Source: Thiosocius sp965601425 (lineage in GTDB: Bacteria; Pseudomonadota; Gammaproteobacteria; Chromatiales; Chromatiaceae). Taken from it: a stretch of 23,284 nt of DNA. Location: contig CBFCWF010000035.1 in assembly GCA_965601425.1 (NCBI GenBank), forward strand, positions 1 through 23,284, written 5' to 3'. A program made the translations under genes and the position numbers. The notes under the pieces were generated by a model. That model did not search any database. It worked only from the letters and a program-made list of their open reading frames with translations, and was not told the DNA's origin. Positions 7,183 through 15,067 of the stretch are shown here, piece after piece (position 1 is the first letter of the stretch; every line of letters starts with the position of its first letter).

Positions 7183-8409
7183 ATGAGTTCACAGACCGGC
7201 TCACTGTCGCTCGATCTGCCGGCCATCGCCCGACTTCCATGGTACCAGCGCCGCCTGGTCGACCGCCTGGCCCGGCTCCGGCGGGGCAAGCTGCGATTGA
7301 CGCTGCGCCCCGACCTGATTTTCAAGCTTCAAGGTGGAGAGCCCGGCCCCGATGCACAGATGCTGATACGGCGTCCCGGTGCGCTGCTGCGCCGGTTGAT
7401 GTGGCGCGGCGATCTGGGTTTCGCCGAGGCCTACATTGCCGGAGACTGGGATTCGGAAGACCCGGCCGTACTGCTGGAGTTGTTCGCACTGAACATCGAC
7501 GCCTACCGGGAAAGCAGTGCCCGCCATCGGCTCGCCCAGGCGCGCGTCGGACTGCAGCATCGGCTGCGGCGCAATTCGCGCCGCGGCAGTCGCCGCAATA
7601 TCGCGGCGCACTATGACCTGGGCAACGACTTCTATGCGCAGTGGCTCGACCCATCCATGACCTATTCCTCTGCGTTTTTCACGGAGCCAGGCCAATCGCT
7701 GACGCAGGCGCAGCAAACCAAGTACGAGCGCATGTTGTCGCTGCTCGACGCGCAGCCCGGGGACCGGATCCTGGAGATAGGATGCGGCTGGGGAGGGTTC
7801 GCCGAGTATGCGGCGCGCCGGGGTATGCGGGTCGTCGGTATCACCCTGTCGCGTGAGCAACTCGCATACGCACAGGCGCGGATCGCTCGCGCGGGCCTGT
7901 CCGACCTCGTCGAACTGCGTCTGTGTGACTACCGCGACTTCGCTGGCAGCGTGGACCACGTCGTGTCTATCGAAATGTTCGAGGCCGTCGGTCAGGAATA
8001 CTGGAAAGACTACTTCGGCAGGATTGCCGGGCAGTTGCGCTCGGGCGGACGCGCCGCGCTACAGATCATCACGATCGATGAGTCGCGCTTCGAACAGTAT
8101 GCAGCGAGCCCCGGAGGTTTCATTCAGACCTACATCTTTCCGGGAGGCATGCTGCCGACGCGGGCACACTTACAGCGCCTGGCCAAACGCTCCGGGATGA
8201 CCATCGCTGACATCCAGGACTTCGGTCGCGACTATGCAACAACGCTGCGGCACTGGCATGATGCGTTTCGCCGTTGCACGCATTGGCTGGAAGACCATGG
8301 CTACGACGCGCGTTTTCGCCGGATGTGGCGCTACTACCTGGCGTTCTGCGAGGGCGGCTTCCGTTCAGGGCAGATCGACGTGGTGCAGTGCGTCCTGCGG
8401 AAATGCTGA
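7183..8409 (+). CDS. Cfa-like SAM-dependent fatty acid methyltransferase (UfaM-like candidate)
   Basis: The 408-residue product matches the cyclopropane-fatty-acid synthase family: FAEAYIAGDWD, HYDLGNDFYAQWLDPSMTYS (about 143-162), the SAM motif ILEIGCGWGGFAEYAA (about 196-211), VSIEMFEAVG (261-270), YIFPGGMLP and a C-terminal YYLAFCEGGFRSGQIDVVQ. It should transfer a methyl group from SAM to a phospholipid double bond at the membrane. Compared with E. coli Cfa, bicarbonate ligand Cys139 is replaced by Ser163 and His266 by Ile296, while the Glu (267) and the later Tyr in FGRDYATTL remain. This suggests chemistry other than ring closure. AGGAGG precedes the ATG at 7183. It is the last gene of the plus unit and converges with the NAGGN operon 33 nt later. 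Confidence 0.88.
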   Translation: MSSQTGSLSLDLPAIARLPWYQRRLVDRLARLRRGKLRLTLRPDLIFKLQGGEPGPDAQMLIRRPGALLRRLMWRGDLGFAEAYIAGDWDSEDPAVLLELFALNIDAYRESSARHRLAQARVGLQHRLRRNSRRGSRRNIAAHYDLGNDFYAQWLDPSMTYSSAFFTEPGQSLTQAQQTKYERMLSLLDAQPGDRILEIGCGWGGFAEYAARRGMRVVGITLSREQLAYAQARIARAGLSDLVELRLCDYRDFAGSVDHVVSIEMFEAVGQEYWKDYFGRIAGQLRSGGRAALQIITIDESRFEQYAASPGGFIQTYIFPGGMLPTRAHLQRLAKRSGMTIADIQDFGRDYATTLRHWHDAFRRCTHWLEDHGYDARFRRMWRYYLAFCEGGFRSGQIDVVQCVLRKC

Positions 8410-8442
8410 CGGCGTTCCGCGTGGCCTTTCGGTGGCCCTGTG

Positions 8443-9552
8443 TCAGGCGGGCTGCATCGGGAACCCCATGCGCGGCCCGATGTCGTCCTGGTCCCGCAGA
8501 AACAGCGGTGGGGACTGCATGTAGATCGTGACCAGCTTGGCCAGCGACTCCAACGCATTCCAGTGAATCCGCTCCCAGCCGTGTGAGCCGTCGATGCCGA
8601 AAGTGGCCAGTGCGGTCCTCAGGTCGGCCCCGGCCTCCACGGCCGAGGCGCTGTCCGAGCGGTAGTAACGGAAAACGTCTCGCTGATAGGGGATCTGAAA
8701 CTCCTGACAGAGCTGGATCATGTAGTGGGTCAGGTGGTAGTCGAACGGTCCGCTCATGTCGGCCATGCACAGGGTCACACCGAATTCGCTCGAGTTTTGC
8801 CCTGGCGCCGTGGTGCCGTTGTCGAGCGTCAGCATCTCGGCGACATCGCCGTGCAGCGCCGCCGACGCGCCCGAGCCGACCTCTTCAGAGATTGTGAACA
8901 AGGGGTGACAGTCGACGGGCAGTATCACGCCATTGTCAGTGATCGCCTTGACTGCGCCGAGCAAGACCGCGGCACCTGCCTTGTCGTCCAGATGACGTGA
9001 CACGATGTAGCCGTTTTCCAGCACCTCGGGCTGCGGGTCCACCGCGACGAAGTCGCCAACGTGCACGCCGAGGCGCATCAGGTCACGCTGCGAGTCGCAG
9101 ATCTCGTCGATACGCAGTTCCAGGTTCGACCAAGCCGATGGTTGCTTGTCGATTTCGTGGGCGAAGGTGTGGCCAGACGCCTTGAGCGGCAGGATGGTGC
9201 CGCGGTGGGAGCTCATATCGGTGAACAGGGTCACGCGGGCGCCCTCGGCGAACCGCGCGTTCCAGTGCCCAATCGGTATGAGTTCGACCCGGCCGTTGGG
9301 TTTCAATGCCTTTACCATGGCGCCGAGCGTGTCGATGTGCGCCACCACGGCCCTGTCAGGGCTGCTGCGTTGCCCTTTCAGATTGGCACGTATCGCACCC
9401 CGCCGCGTCACCTCGACGCCGACGCCAAGTTTGTCGAGTTCGTCCGCAACCAGATGTACCACACGGTCCGTGTAGCCGCTGGGACTCGGCGTACTCAAGA
9501 GCCGAAACAGCACGTCCTGGACGTAGGTCTGGTCAATAGGCAGTAGTCGCAT
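8443..9552 (-). CDS. NAGGN-system M42-family metallohydrolase
   Basis: The 369-residue protein is an M42-like zinc aminopeptidase homologue of the type that always accompanies NAGGN synthesis genes. Metal and catalytic residues are visible: His72 and Asp74 in VVAHIDTLGAMV, the bridging Asp in RHLDDKAGAAVLLGA (about 186-200), Glu223-Glu224 in ISEEVGSGAS, and a further Asp in MADMSGPFDYHLTH. No signal peptide, so cytosolic. It may turn over the osmolyte or trim a by-product; the exact reaction is not settled to my knowledge. It is the third and last gene of the operon, 53 nt after the synthetase. Confidence 0.87.
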   Translation of the reverse strand: MRLLPIDQTYVQDVLFRLLSTPSPSGYTDRVVHLVADELDKLGVGVEVTRRGAIRANLKGQRSSPDRAVVAHIDTLGAMVKALKPNGRVELIPIGHWNARFAEGARVTLFTDMSSHRGTILPLKASGHTFAHEIDKQPSAWSNLELRIDEICDSQRDLMRLGVHVGDFVAVDPQPEVLENGYIVSRHLDDKAGAAVLLGAVKAITDNGVILPVDCHPLFTISEEVGSGASAALHGDVAEMLTLDNGTTAPGQNSSEFGVTLCMADMSGPFDYHLTHYMIQLCQEFQIPYQRDVFRYYRSDSASAVEAGADLRTALATFGIDGSHGWERIHWNALESLAKLVTIYMQSPPLFLRDQDDIGPRMGFPMQPA

Positions 9553-9605
9553 CGCTCGTTGTTCTTTACTTCGTGCCTGTTGTCCGATCCTGGTTTGCCG
9601 TTTGC

Positions 9606-11345
9606 TCAGCGCCCGGCAGTGCTCGGGAACAGCAGGTCGATGAAACGCTCTGCGGTGGGCTGGGGTTCGTGGTTCGCCAGCCCCGGGCGTTCGTTGGCCT
9701 CAATGATGACATAGTCGGCGCTGTCCGGGGCGGGCACCATGAAATCCAGGCCCGTCACCGGGATATCGATCGCCGCCGCCGCGCCAACGGCCGCCTTGCG
9801 CAGTGCCGGGTTGAGCTTGTCGGTGACGTCGTGAATGGTCCCGCCGGTATGCAGATTGGCGGTCTTGCGCACGGTCAAGTAGGTGCCGTAGGGCAGTACG
9901 TCATCCAGCGTGTAGCCGGCCTCCTGCACGCAGCGCTCGGTCTCCCGATCGATCGGGATGCTGCTCTCGCCGCTGGTCGCCGCCTCGCGGCGCCGGCTCT
10001 GTTTCTCGATCAATGCGCGGATGCTGTCCTGACCCGTACCCTGTATCCGAGGCGGCCTGCGCGTTGCGGCGGCCACGACCCTGCCATCGATCACGATGAT
10101 GCGCAGGTCGATGCCCTTCACATATTCCTCGAGCAGTACGATGTCACAGTACTTGCGTGCCCCTTCTATCGCCGCCTGCAATGACTGACGGTCGCGCACG
10201 TCGACACTGATACCCACGCCCTGTTCGCCACGCGCCGGCTTGACCACCACGCTTCCGTACTGTTCCAGGAACCCTTCCGCCTGCCGCATGTCACTGACCT
10301 CCATCTGCGCGGGCACCCGCAGATGGGCATGATCGAGCACGCGATGGGTCACGGCCTTGTCGTCGCAGCGACTCATCGCGATCGCGGTGGTCAGTTCGCT
10401 CAGCGACTCACGGCAGGTCACGTTGCGGCCACCGAGCGACAGTTCGAAGAATCCGGCTTCCGCATCGAGCACATTGACGACGATGCCGCGCCGCTTCGCC
10501 TCGCGTGTGATTATCTGGGCATAGGGGTTCAGTTTTTGCTCGGGCTGGGTCCCGACGAACAGGGGTTCGTTGAACGAGTTCTTGTTCTTGACGGTGAACA
10601 CATTGATACGTTCGAACTTCAGGCGCTCGTAGAGGCGTATCGCCTCACGGTTGTTGTGCATTACCGAGAGATCGAGATAGCTGCGGCCGCGCGTGATGAA
10701 GTACTCGGCCATGTGCCTGACCAGTGCCTGCCCGATGCCCGGCTGACGTGCCTGTGGATCGACCGCCAATGCCCACAGGCTGGCACCTTTCTCAGGGTCG
10801 TCGAACGCCTCGACATGATCGATGCCGGTCGTGGCGCCGACGATCTCGCCGGTGTGCGTGTCCGAGGCGACAAAGAAATGCACGGTCCGCGAGGTACGCT
10901 GGTTCCACATGAACTCGGCGGGCGGTGCGATCATTTTCCGGGCGAGATAGACACGCCGTACGCCGTCCGCATCGGTGCGACTGTTCATCAGGCGGACCGT
11001 GTAGCCGCGCGGGCGCAGCGCTGACACCTTGTAGCGATCCAGCCAGAGGCGATAAGTGTGTGACGGATCGAGAAACAGGCTCTGCGGCTCCATCGAAAGC
11101 AGCACGTGTGGATCACTGACGTAGAACGCGATATCCCGTTTGCCAGGCAGTTCGGCCAGCAGCGCGTCGGCCAGGCGACGATTGCTGCGAAAGGTGTGGG
11201 CGAAAATCAGCCGACCCCAGCCGACATCGATGATTGCGTCGGGTTTCGGTTTCTCCTTGCCGCTGGAATGCGGGGCTTCGGCGCCGGAAAGGCTGGCGGC
11301 CCGTTGTCGTGCGAGCCGCGATCGGTAGTGCTCTTCCTTGCTCAT
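9606..11345 (-). CDS. ngg: N-acetylglutaminylglutamine synthetase (GNAT plus ATP-grasp fusion)
   Basis: The 579-residue protein combines two domains. A GNAT acetyltransferase (about 100-255) has the acetyl-CoA loop region QARQPGIGQALVRHMAEYF and the typical NNREAIRLYERLKF helix. An ATP-grasp ligase follows (about 290-575), with KPARGEQGVGISVDV, EEYVKGIDLRIIVIDG, GLDFMVP and the metal-binding IIEANERPGLANHEPQP. Together they acetylate glutamine and join two glutamines to give N-acetylglutaminylglutamine, the precursor of the compatible solute NAGGN. Its start lies 9 nt after the amidotransferase stop. The fusion and gene order are the standard NAGGN arrangement. Confidence 0.92.
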   Translation of the reverse strand: MSKEEHYRSRLARQRAASLSGAEAPHSSGKEKPKPDAIIDVGWGRLIFAHTFRSNRRLADALLAELPGKRDIAFYVSDPHVLLSMEPQSLFLDPSHTYRLWLDRYKVSALRPRGYTVRLMNSRTDADGVRRVYLARKMIAPPAEFMWNQRTSRTVHFFVASDTHTGEIVGATTGIDHVEAFDDPEKGASLWALAVDPQARQPGIGQALVRHMAEYFITRGRSYLDLSVMHNNREAIRLYERLKFERINVFTVKNKNSFNEPLFVGTQPEQKLNPYAQIITREAKRRGIVVNVLDAEAGFFELSLGGRNVTCRESLSELTTAIAMSRCDDKAVTHRVLDHAHLRVPAQMEVSDMRQAEGFLEQYGSVVVKPARGEQGVGISVDVRDRQSLQAAIEGARKYCDIVLLEEYVKGIDLRIIVIDGRVVAAATRRPPRIQGTGQDSIRALIEKQSRRREAATSGESSIPIDRETERCVQEAGYTLDDVLPYGTYLTVRKTANLHTGGTIHDVTDKLNPALRKAAVGAAAAIDIPVTGLDFMVPAPDSADYVIIEANERPGLANHEPQPTAERFIDLLFPSTAGR

Positions 11346-11354
11346 GCGCCTGCC

Positions 11355-13127
11355 TCAGATCCCATGCTGCTGGAACCACAGTTCCAGCAGCGCGATTTGC
11401 CAGACCTTCGACCCGCGAAGCGGGGTGATATGCGTCTTCGGATCGGCCATCAGTGTCGCGAGGTAGTCGTCCCTGAACAGGCCCCGCTGCCGTGCGGCCG
11501 GTTGTCCAAGCGCTTCCTGGACGAAGGTCAGGTACTCCCCCTCGAGATACTTGAGTGCGGGCACCGGGAAGTAGCCCTTCGGCCGATCGATGACCTCGGC
11601 CGGGATCACCGAGCGCGCGGCCTCCTTGACGACGCCCTTGCCGCCGGATGCGATCTTGAACTGGGGCGGAATGCGCGCTGCCAGCTCGACGAGTTCGTGG
11701 TCGAGGAAGGGTACGCGGGCCTCGAGACCCCATGCCATGGTCATGTTGTCGACCCGCTTGACGGGGTCGTCGACCAGCATGATCTGCGTATCGAGCCGCA
11801 GGGCCTTGTCGATTGCGCGCTGCGCGCCCGGTTGGCCGAAGTGGCGTGAAACGAACGCCCGGCTGTGGTCTTCGCCGACGAACCGCGGGTCCACTGCCTG
11901 GACAAACTCGGCGTGGTCGCGGTCGAAAAACACCCCGGCATAGTCATCGAGCGGGTCTTTGCTGTCGGCCAGCGGGGGGTACCAGTGATACCCGGCGAAC
12001 ACCTCGTCCGCCCCTTGGCCGCTCTGTACCACCTTCACATGTTGGGAGACGCGCTCGGAAAGCAGGTAGAAGCCGATCACGTCATGGCTCACCATCGGCT
12101 CGCTCATCGCCCGGATACAGTCGTTCAACGCCGGTAGCAGGCGACCGGAGTCGACCCGGATCTGGTGATGCTCGGTCGAGAAGTGCCGGGCGATGATGTC
12201 GGAGTACTGGAATTCGTCGCCGGCCTCTTCGTCCACCGACTCGAAACCGACCGAGAAGGTGTTGAGCCCCCGCTGTCCTTGTTCGGCGAGCAGGCCGACA
12301 ATCAGGCTAGAATCCAGTCCGCCGGACAGCAGCACGCCGACCGGGACGTCTGACACGAGGCGGCGCTCGACCGCCTTGCGCAGCGCATGGAGTGTCACCT
12401 CCTGCCAGTCCTCGTAACCGAAATCGCGCTCGTCGGGACGTGCACCATAGTGCAGCCGCCAGTAGCAATGGTCGCGGCTGCGTCCGTCCGCGTCGATCAC
12501 CCGAATGGTCGCCGGCGGCAGCTTACGCACGCCTTTGAGGATCGTGTACGGTGCCGGAACGACCGCGTGAAAGCTCATGTAATGGTGCAGCGCGACCGGG
12601 TCGATGTCGGTATCGAGCCCGCCGCTGGCGAGCAGCGCGGGCAGCGTCGACGCAAAGCGCAGGCCGTTGGCGAGCTCTGTGTAGTAAAGCGGTTTGATCC
12701 CGAGCCGGTCTCTGGCCAGTATCAGCCGGCCGGCATCGCGCTCCCAGATCGCGAACGCGAACATGCCGTGGAAACGGTCCACGCACTCGATACCCCAGGC
12801 CGCATAGGCTTTGAGGATCACCTCGGTATCGCCGTCCGAGAAAAACCGATAGCCGAGCCCCTGCAGCTGCACGCGCAGGTCGCGAAAGTTGTAGATGCAG
12901 CCGTTGAATACGATACCCAGCCCCAGTTCACTGTCGATCATGGGTTGCTGCGCGTGCTCGCTGAGGTCGAGGATGCGCAGTCGCTGGTGACCGACGGCGA
13001 GGGGGCCCGATTGAAAGACGCCGTTACCGTCGGGTCCGCGCGGAAACATGACGCTGTTCATTCGCGTCACGGACTCGATCGACGGCGAGCTGCCGTCGAA
13101 GCGGATTTCACCGCAGATACCGCACAT
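11355..13127 (-). CDS. asnO: N-acetylglutaminylglutamine amidotransferase (asparagine-synthetase-like)
   Basis: The 590-residue protein has the class II glutamine amidotransferase domain with nucleophile Cys2 (MCGICGEIRFDG), FPRGPDG and FNGCIYNFRDLR, then an asparagine-synthetase-type ATP pyrophosphatase domain with the P-loop LLSGGLDSSLIVGLL (about 266-280), SGQGADEVFAGYHWYPPL and VDNMTMAWGLEARVPFLDH. It should convert the terminal carboxylate of N-acetylglutaminylglutamine to the amide, completing NAGGN. It differs from housekeeping AsnB by the HWYPP segment and by its neighbours. It is the first gene of the three-gene osmolyte operon. No strong ribosome-binding site is visible before its ATG. 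Confidence 0.92.
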   Translation of the reverse strand: MCGICGEIRFDGSSPSIESVTRMNSVMFPRGPDGNGVFQSGPLAVGHQRLRILDLSEHAQQPMIDSELGLGIVFNGCIYNFRDLRVQLQGLGYRFFSDGDTEVILKAYAAWGIECVDRFHGMFAFAIWERDAGRLILARDRLGIKPLYYTELANGLRFASTLPALLASGGLDTDIDPVALHHYMSFHAVVPAPYTILKGVRKLPPATIRVIDADGRSRDHCYWRLHYGARPDERDFGYEDWQEVTLHALRKAVERRLVSDVPVGVLLSGGLDSSLIVGLLAEQGQRGLNTFSVGFESVDEEAGDEFQYSDIIARHFSTEHHQIRVDSGRLLPALNDCIRAMSEPMVSHDVIGFYLLSERVSQHVKVVQSGQGADEVFAGYHWYPPLADSKDPLDDYAGVFFDRDHAEFVQAVDPRFVGEDHSRAFVSRHFGQPGAQRAIDKALRLDTQIMLVDDPVKRVDNMTMAWGLEARVPFLDHELVELAARIPPQFKIASGGKGVVKEAARSVIPAEVIDRPKGYFPVPALKYLEGEYLTFVQEALGQPAARQRGLFRDDYLATLMADPKTHITPLRGSKVWQIALLELWFQQHGI

Positions 13128-13160
13128 AATTTGGGGTCTGTGTCGCTGCTGACAGTTTGC

Positions 13161-13189
13161 AGCCTAAACAATCGAGACTACATGTTCAA
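13161..13189 (-). promoter_or_regulatory. Probable promoter of the NAGGN operon
   Basis: On the minus strand TTGAAC (13184-13189) and TAGGCT (13161-13166) are separated by 17 nt, in the only AT-rich part of the 149-nt gap between asnO and lipB. The predicted start near 13154 would give a leader of about 27 nt. The -10 is imperfect, as is common for osmotically induced promoters, but no specific regulator site is seen. Confidence 0.45.
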
Positions 13190-13199
13190 TTTGGTTTAC

Positions 13200-13214
13200 G
13201 CCCCGAAGCGGGGC
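13200..13214 (-). terminator. Small GC hairpin between lipB and the NAGGN promoter
   Basis: A perfect 6-bp GC stem (GCCCCG/CGGGGC) with a 3-nt loop lies 62 nt after the lipB stop. The following minus-strand bases (GTAAACCAAATT) are only mildly T-rich, so it is a weak intrinsic terminator at best. It would separate the envelope operon from the osmolyte operon. Confidence 0.35.
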
Positions 13215-13276
13215 ATGTGCGCCAGTTTGGGCCACCCCCGGGTCACCTTGATCGCGGAGCCCCGATGCTGCCCCGC

Positions 13277-13909
13277 TCAGCCCGCGCGGGTACGGTACCC
13301 CAGTGACCTGGCAAGTCGTTCGATCAGGTCTCCGGCCAGTGCCTCGCGGCTCTCAGCAATCCCGAGCCGTCGGGTGCTGGTCACCTCGAGCCCCTGATGG
13401 CCGCAGGGATTGATGCGCGCGAACGGCTCCAGGTCGTTGTCCACGTTCAGTGCGAGTCCGTGATAGGTGCAGCCGCGTCGCACGCGCAGCCCGAGTGACG
13501 CGATCTTCCTGCCTTGGACATAGACGCCGGGTGCGTCGCGACGTGCTTGGGCCGCGACACCGTGGGCATCGAGCAGGCCCACGATGGCCTGCTCGATCAC
13601 GTCGACCAGTCGGCGGACACCGATCCCGGCCTCGCGCAATGAGATCAGCAGGTAGATCACGAGCTGCCCGGGGCCGTGGTAGGTGACCTGGCCGCCTCGG
13701 TCGGTCTGCACGACCGGGATGTCGCCGGGCGCGATCAGATGCTCGGGCCTTCCGGCCTGGCCCTGGGTGAATACTGGTGGATGTTCGACGATCCAGAACT
13801 CGGACCCGGTCCGATCCGAGCGGGTGTCCGTGAACTCGCGCATGGCCCGCCAGGTAGGCAGATAGTCACGCAATCCGAGATTGCGTACCTTGAGGACCGG
13901 CGGCTCCAT
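13277..13909 (-). CDS. lipB: Octanoyl-[acyl carrier protein]:protein N-octanoyltransferase
   Basis: LipB moves octanoate from acyl carrier protein to lipoyl domains, the first step of lipoate synthesis in the cytosol. The 210-residue product shows HPPVFTQGQAG, the signature RGGQVTYHGPGQLV (71-84), catalytic Lys135 in GRKIASLGL and catalytic Cys169 in INPCGHQGLEVTS. The ATG at 13909 matches the usual N-terminus (VLKVRNLGLRDY). It follows ybeD after 11 nt, as in E. coli. The usual partner lipA is not downstream; the NAGGN operon occupies that place. Confidence 0.95.
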   Translation of the reverse strand: MEPPVLKVRNLGLRDYLPTWRAMREFTDTRSDRTGSEFWIVEHPPVFTQGQAGRPEHLIAPGDIPVVQTDRGGQVTYHGPGQLVIYLLISLREAGIGVRRLVDVIEQAIVGLLDAHGVAAQARRDAPGVYVQGRKIASLGLRVRRGCTYHGLALNVDNDLEPFARINPCGHQGLEVTSTRRLGIAESREALAGDLIERLARSLGYRTRAG

Positions 13910-13920
13910 CTGCTTGCGCC

Positions 13921-14190
13921 TCAGAGGCGCATCAGCACCTTGTCGTGGGCCGTAAGATCTTCGTAGATCGCGTCCAGTTGCTCGCGACTGGTGGCCTCAA
14001 TCACAAGACTGACCGAGACGTATTTGCCGTTTCGGCTGGGTCGGGAAGACAGGCTGTCTCGCTGCACCGTGTCACAGTGCCGGCTGACGATTGCAATGAC
14101 GAGTTCGTGGAAATGCCCGTCGTCGATGCCCATCGCCTTGATCTGGTAGTCGCACGGGAAGCGGAAGCCCTGCGGTTCTTCAGTTGACAT
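13921..14190 (-). CDS. ybeD: DUF493/YbeD-family small protein
   Basis: The 89-residue product matches the length and pattern of YbeD (FPCDYQIKAMGIDDGHFHELV, SRNGKYVSVSLVIEATSREQLDAIYEDL, HDKVLMRL), a ferredoxin-like fold resembling ACT regulatory domains; its exact function is unclear. The ATG at 14190 is chosen over upstream codons because MSTEEPQGFRFPCDY corresponds to the known N-terminus and AGGGGG lies upstream. The start overlaps the end of dat by 11 nt. The position between the dacA/dat genes and lipB is the conserved gammaproteobacterial order. Confidence 0.92.
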   Translation of the reverse strand: MSTEEPQGFRFPCDYQIKAMGIDDGHFHELVIAIVSRHCDTVQRDSLSSRPSRNGKYVSVSLVIEATSREQLDAIYEDLTAHDKVLMRL

Positions 14191-15061
14191 GGCAGTCGTC
14201 CCCCTGGCGCAGCCGTTCCTTACACGCCTGGAACAGCGCATCCATTCGATGCCAGCCCGGCCCGGGGCTTCCGTTTCCGACCGGACGGCCGTTGAGTTCG
14301 ACGACCGGTGCGATCTCGCGTGTCGAACTGGTCAACCAGATCTCGTCGGCGTTTTCGAGTTCGGCGACGCCAATCGCCGCCTGTGCGAACGGCACACCCG
14401 AGTCGCGAGCGAGTTCCAGTACCAGGTCGCGCGTGATGCCGGGCAGCAATTCCAGGCTGTCCGGCGGGGTGATCAACAGGTCGTTGCTGACGATGAACAG
14501 ATTGCTCGCGGTACCCTCCATCGCTGCGCCATCACGGATCAAGACTGCTTCGTCCGCGCCTTCGGCACCCGCGTGGGCGCGTGCCAGCACATTGGCGAGC
14601 AGGGTCGTTGCCTTGATATCGCAGCGGTGCCAACGGATATCCTCCAGCGTAATCGCCCTGATGCCGCGCCGCGCCCGTTCCGGATCTCTCTGTGGATTGG
14701 CGCTCGTGAACGCGATCACATTGGGAACGACTTGCTCGGGTATTGCGAGGCGGCGCGCCGGGTAGGCACCGCGGGTAACCTGCAGATAGATCGACTGGTC
14801 CCGGTCGGGCAGTTGCCGTGCCAAGCGCTCCAACACCTGCCGCCATTGCATGTGGCCCAGCGGATTCTGCATCCCGATCGCGGCCAGGCTGCGGTCGAGA
14901 CGCTCGAGGTGACGGGTCACGCGAAACGGGACACCCCCATAGGCCGGAACGACTTCGTAAACGCTGTCGCCGAACAGCAGCCCGCGGTCGGTGATAGGCA
15001 GGCAGGCTTGATCACGGGGCAGGAATTCGCCGTTCAGATATGCGAGGAGCCCGTCGTCCAT
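14180..15061 (-). CDS. dat: D-amino-acid aminotransferase (class IV, PLP)
   Basis: The 293-residue protein is a fold-type IV PLP aminotransferase. It has YLNGEFLPRDQACLPITDRGLLFGDSVYEV at the N-terminus, the PLP lysine at about 150 in RCDIKATTLLANVLA, and the EGTASNLFIV phosphate-binding segment (about 182-191). Position and sequence favour D-alanine transaminase, interconverting D-alanine and D-glutamate for peptidoglycan, over branched-chain aminotransferase or aminodeoxychorismate lyase, but these relatives are hard to separate. GGAG spanning the dacA stop serves as ribosome-binding site, with a 6-nt gap. Confidence 0.87.
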   Translation of the reverse strand: MDDGLLAYLNGEFLPRDQACLPITDRGLLFGDSVYEVVPAYGGVPFRVTRHLERLDRSLAAIGMQNPLGHMQWRQVLERLARQLPDRDQSIYLQVTRGAYPARRLAIPEQVVPNVIAFTSANPQRDPERARRGIRAITLEDIRWHRCDIKATTLLANVLARAHAGAEGADEAVLIRDGAAMEGTASNLFIVSNDLLITPPDSLELLPGITRDLVLELARDSGVPFAQAAIGVAELENADEIWLTSSTREIAPVVELNGRPVGNGSPGPGWHRMDALFQACKERLRQGDDCHVN

Positions 15062-15067
15062 CGGCCG

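Noticed and set aside
8423..8437. GGCC-7 nt-GGCC hairpin between cfa and the M42 gene as a two-way terminator
   Set aside because: Only 4 bp of stem and no T-tract on either strand; too weak to call.
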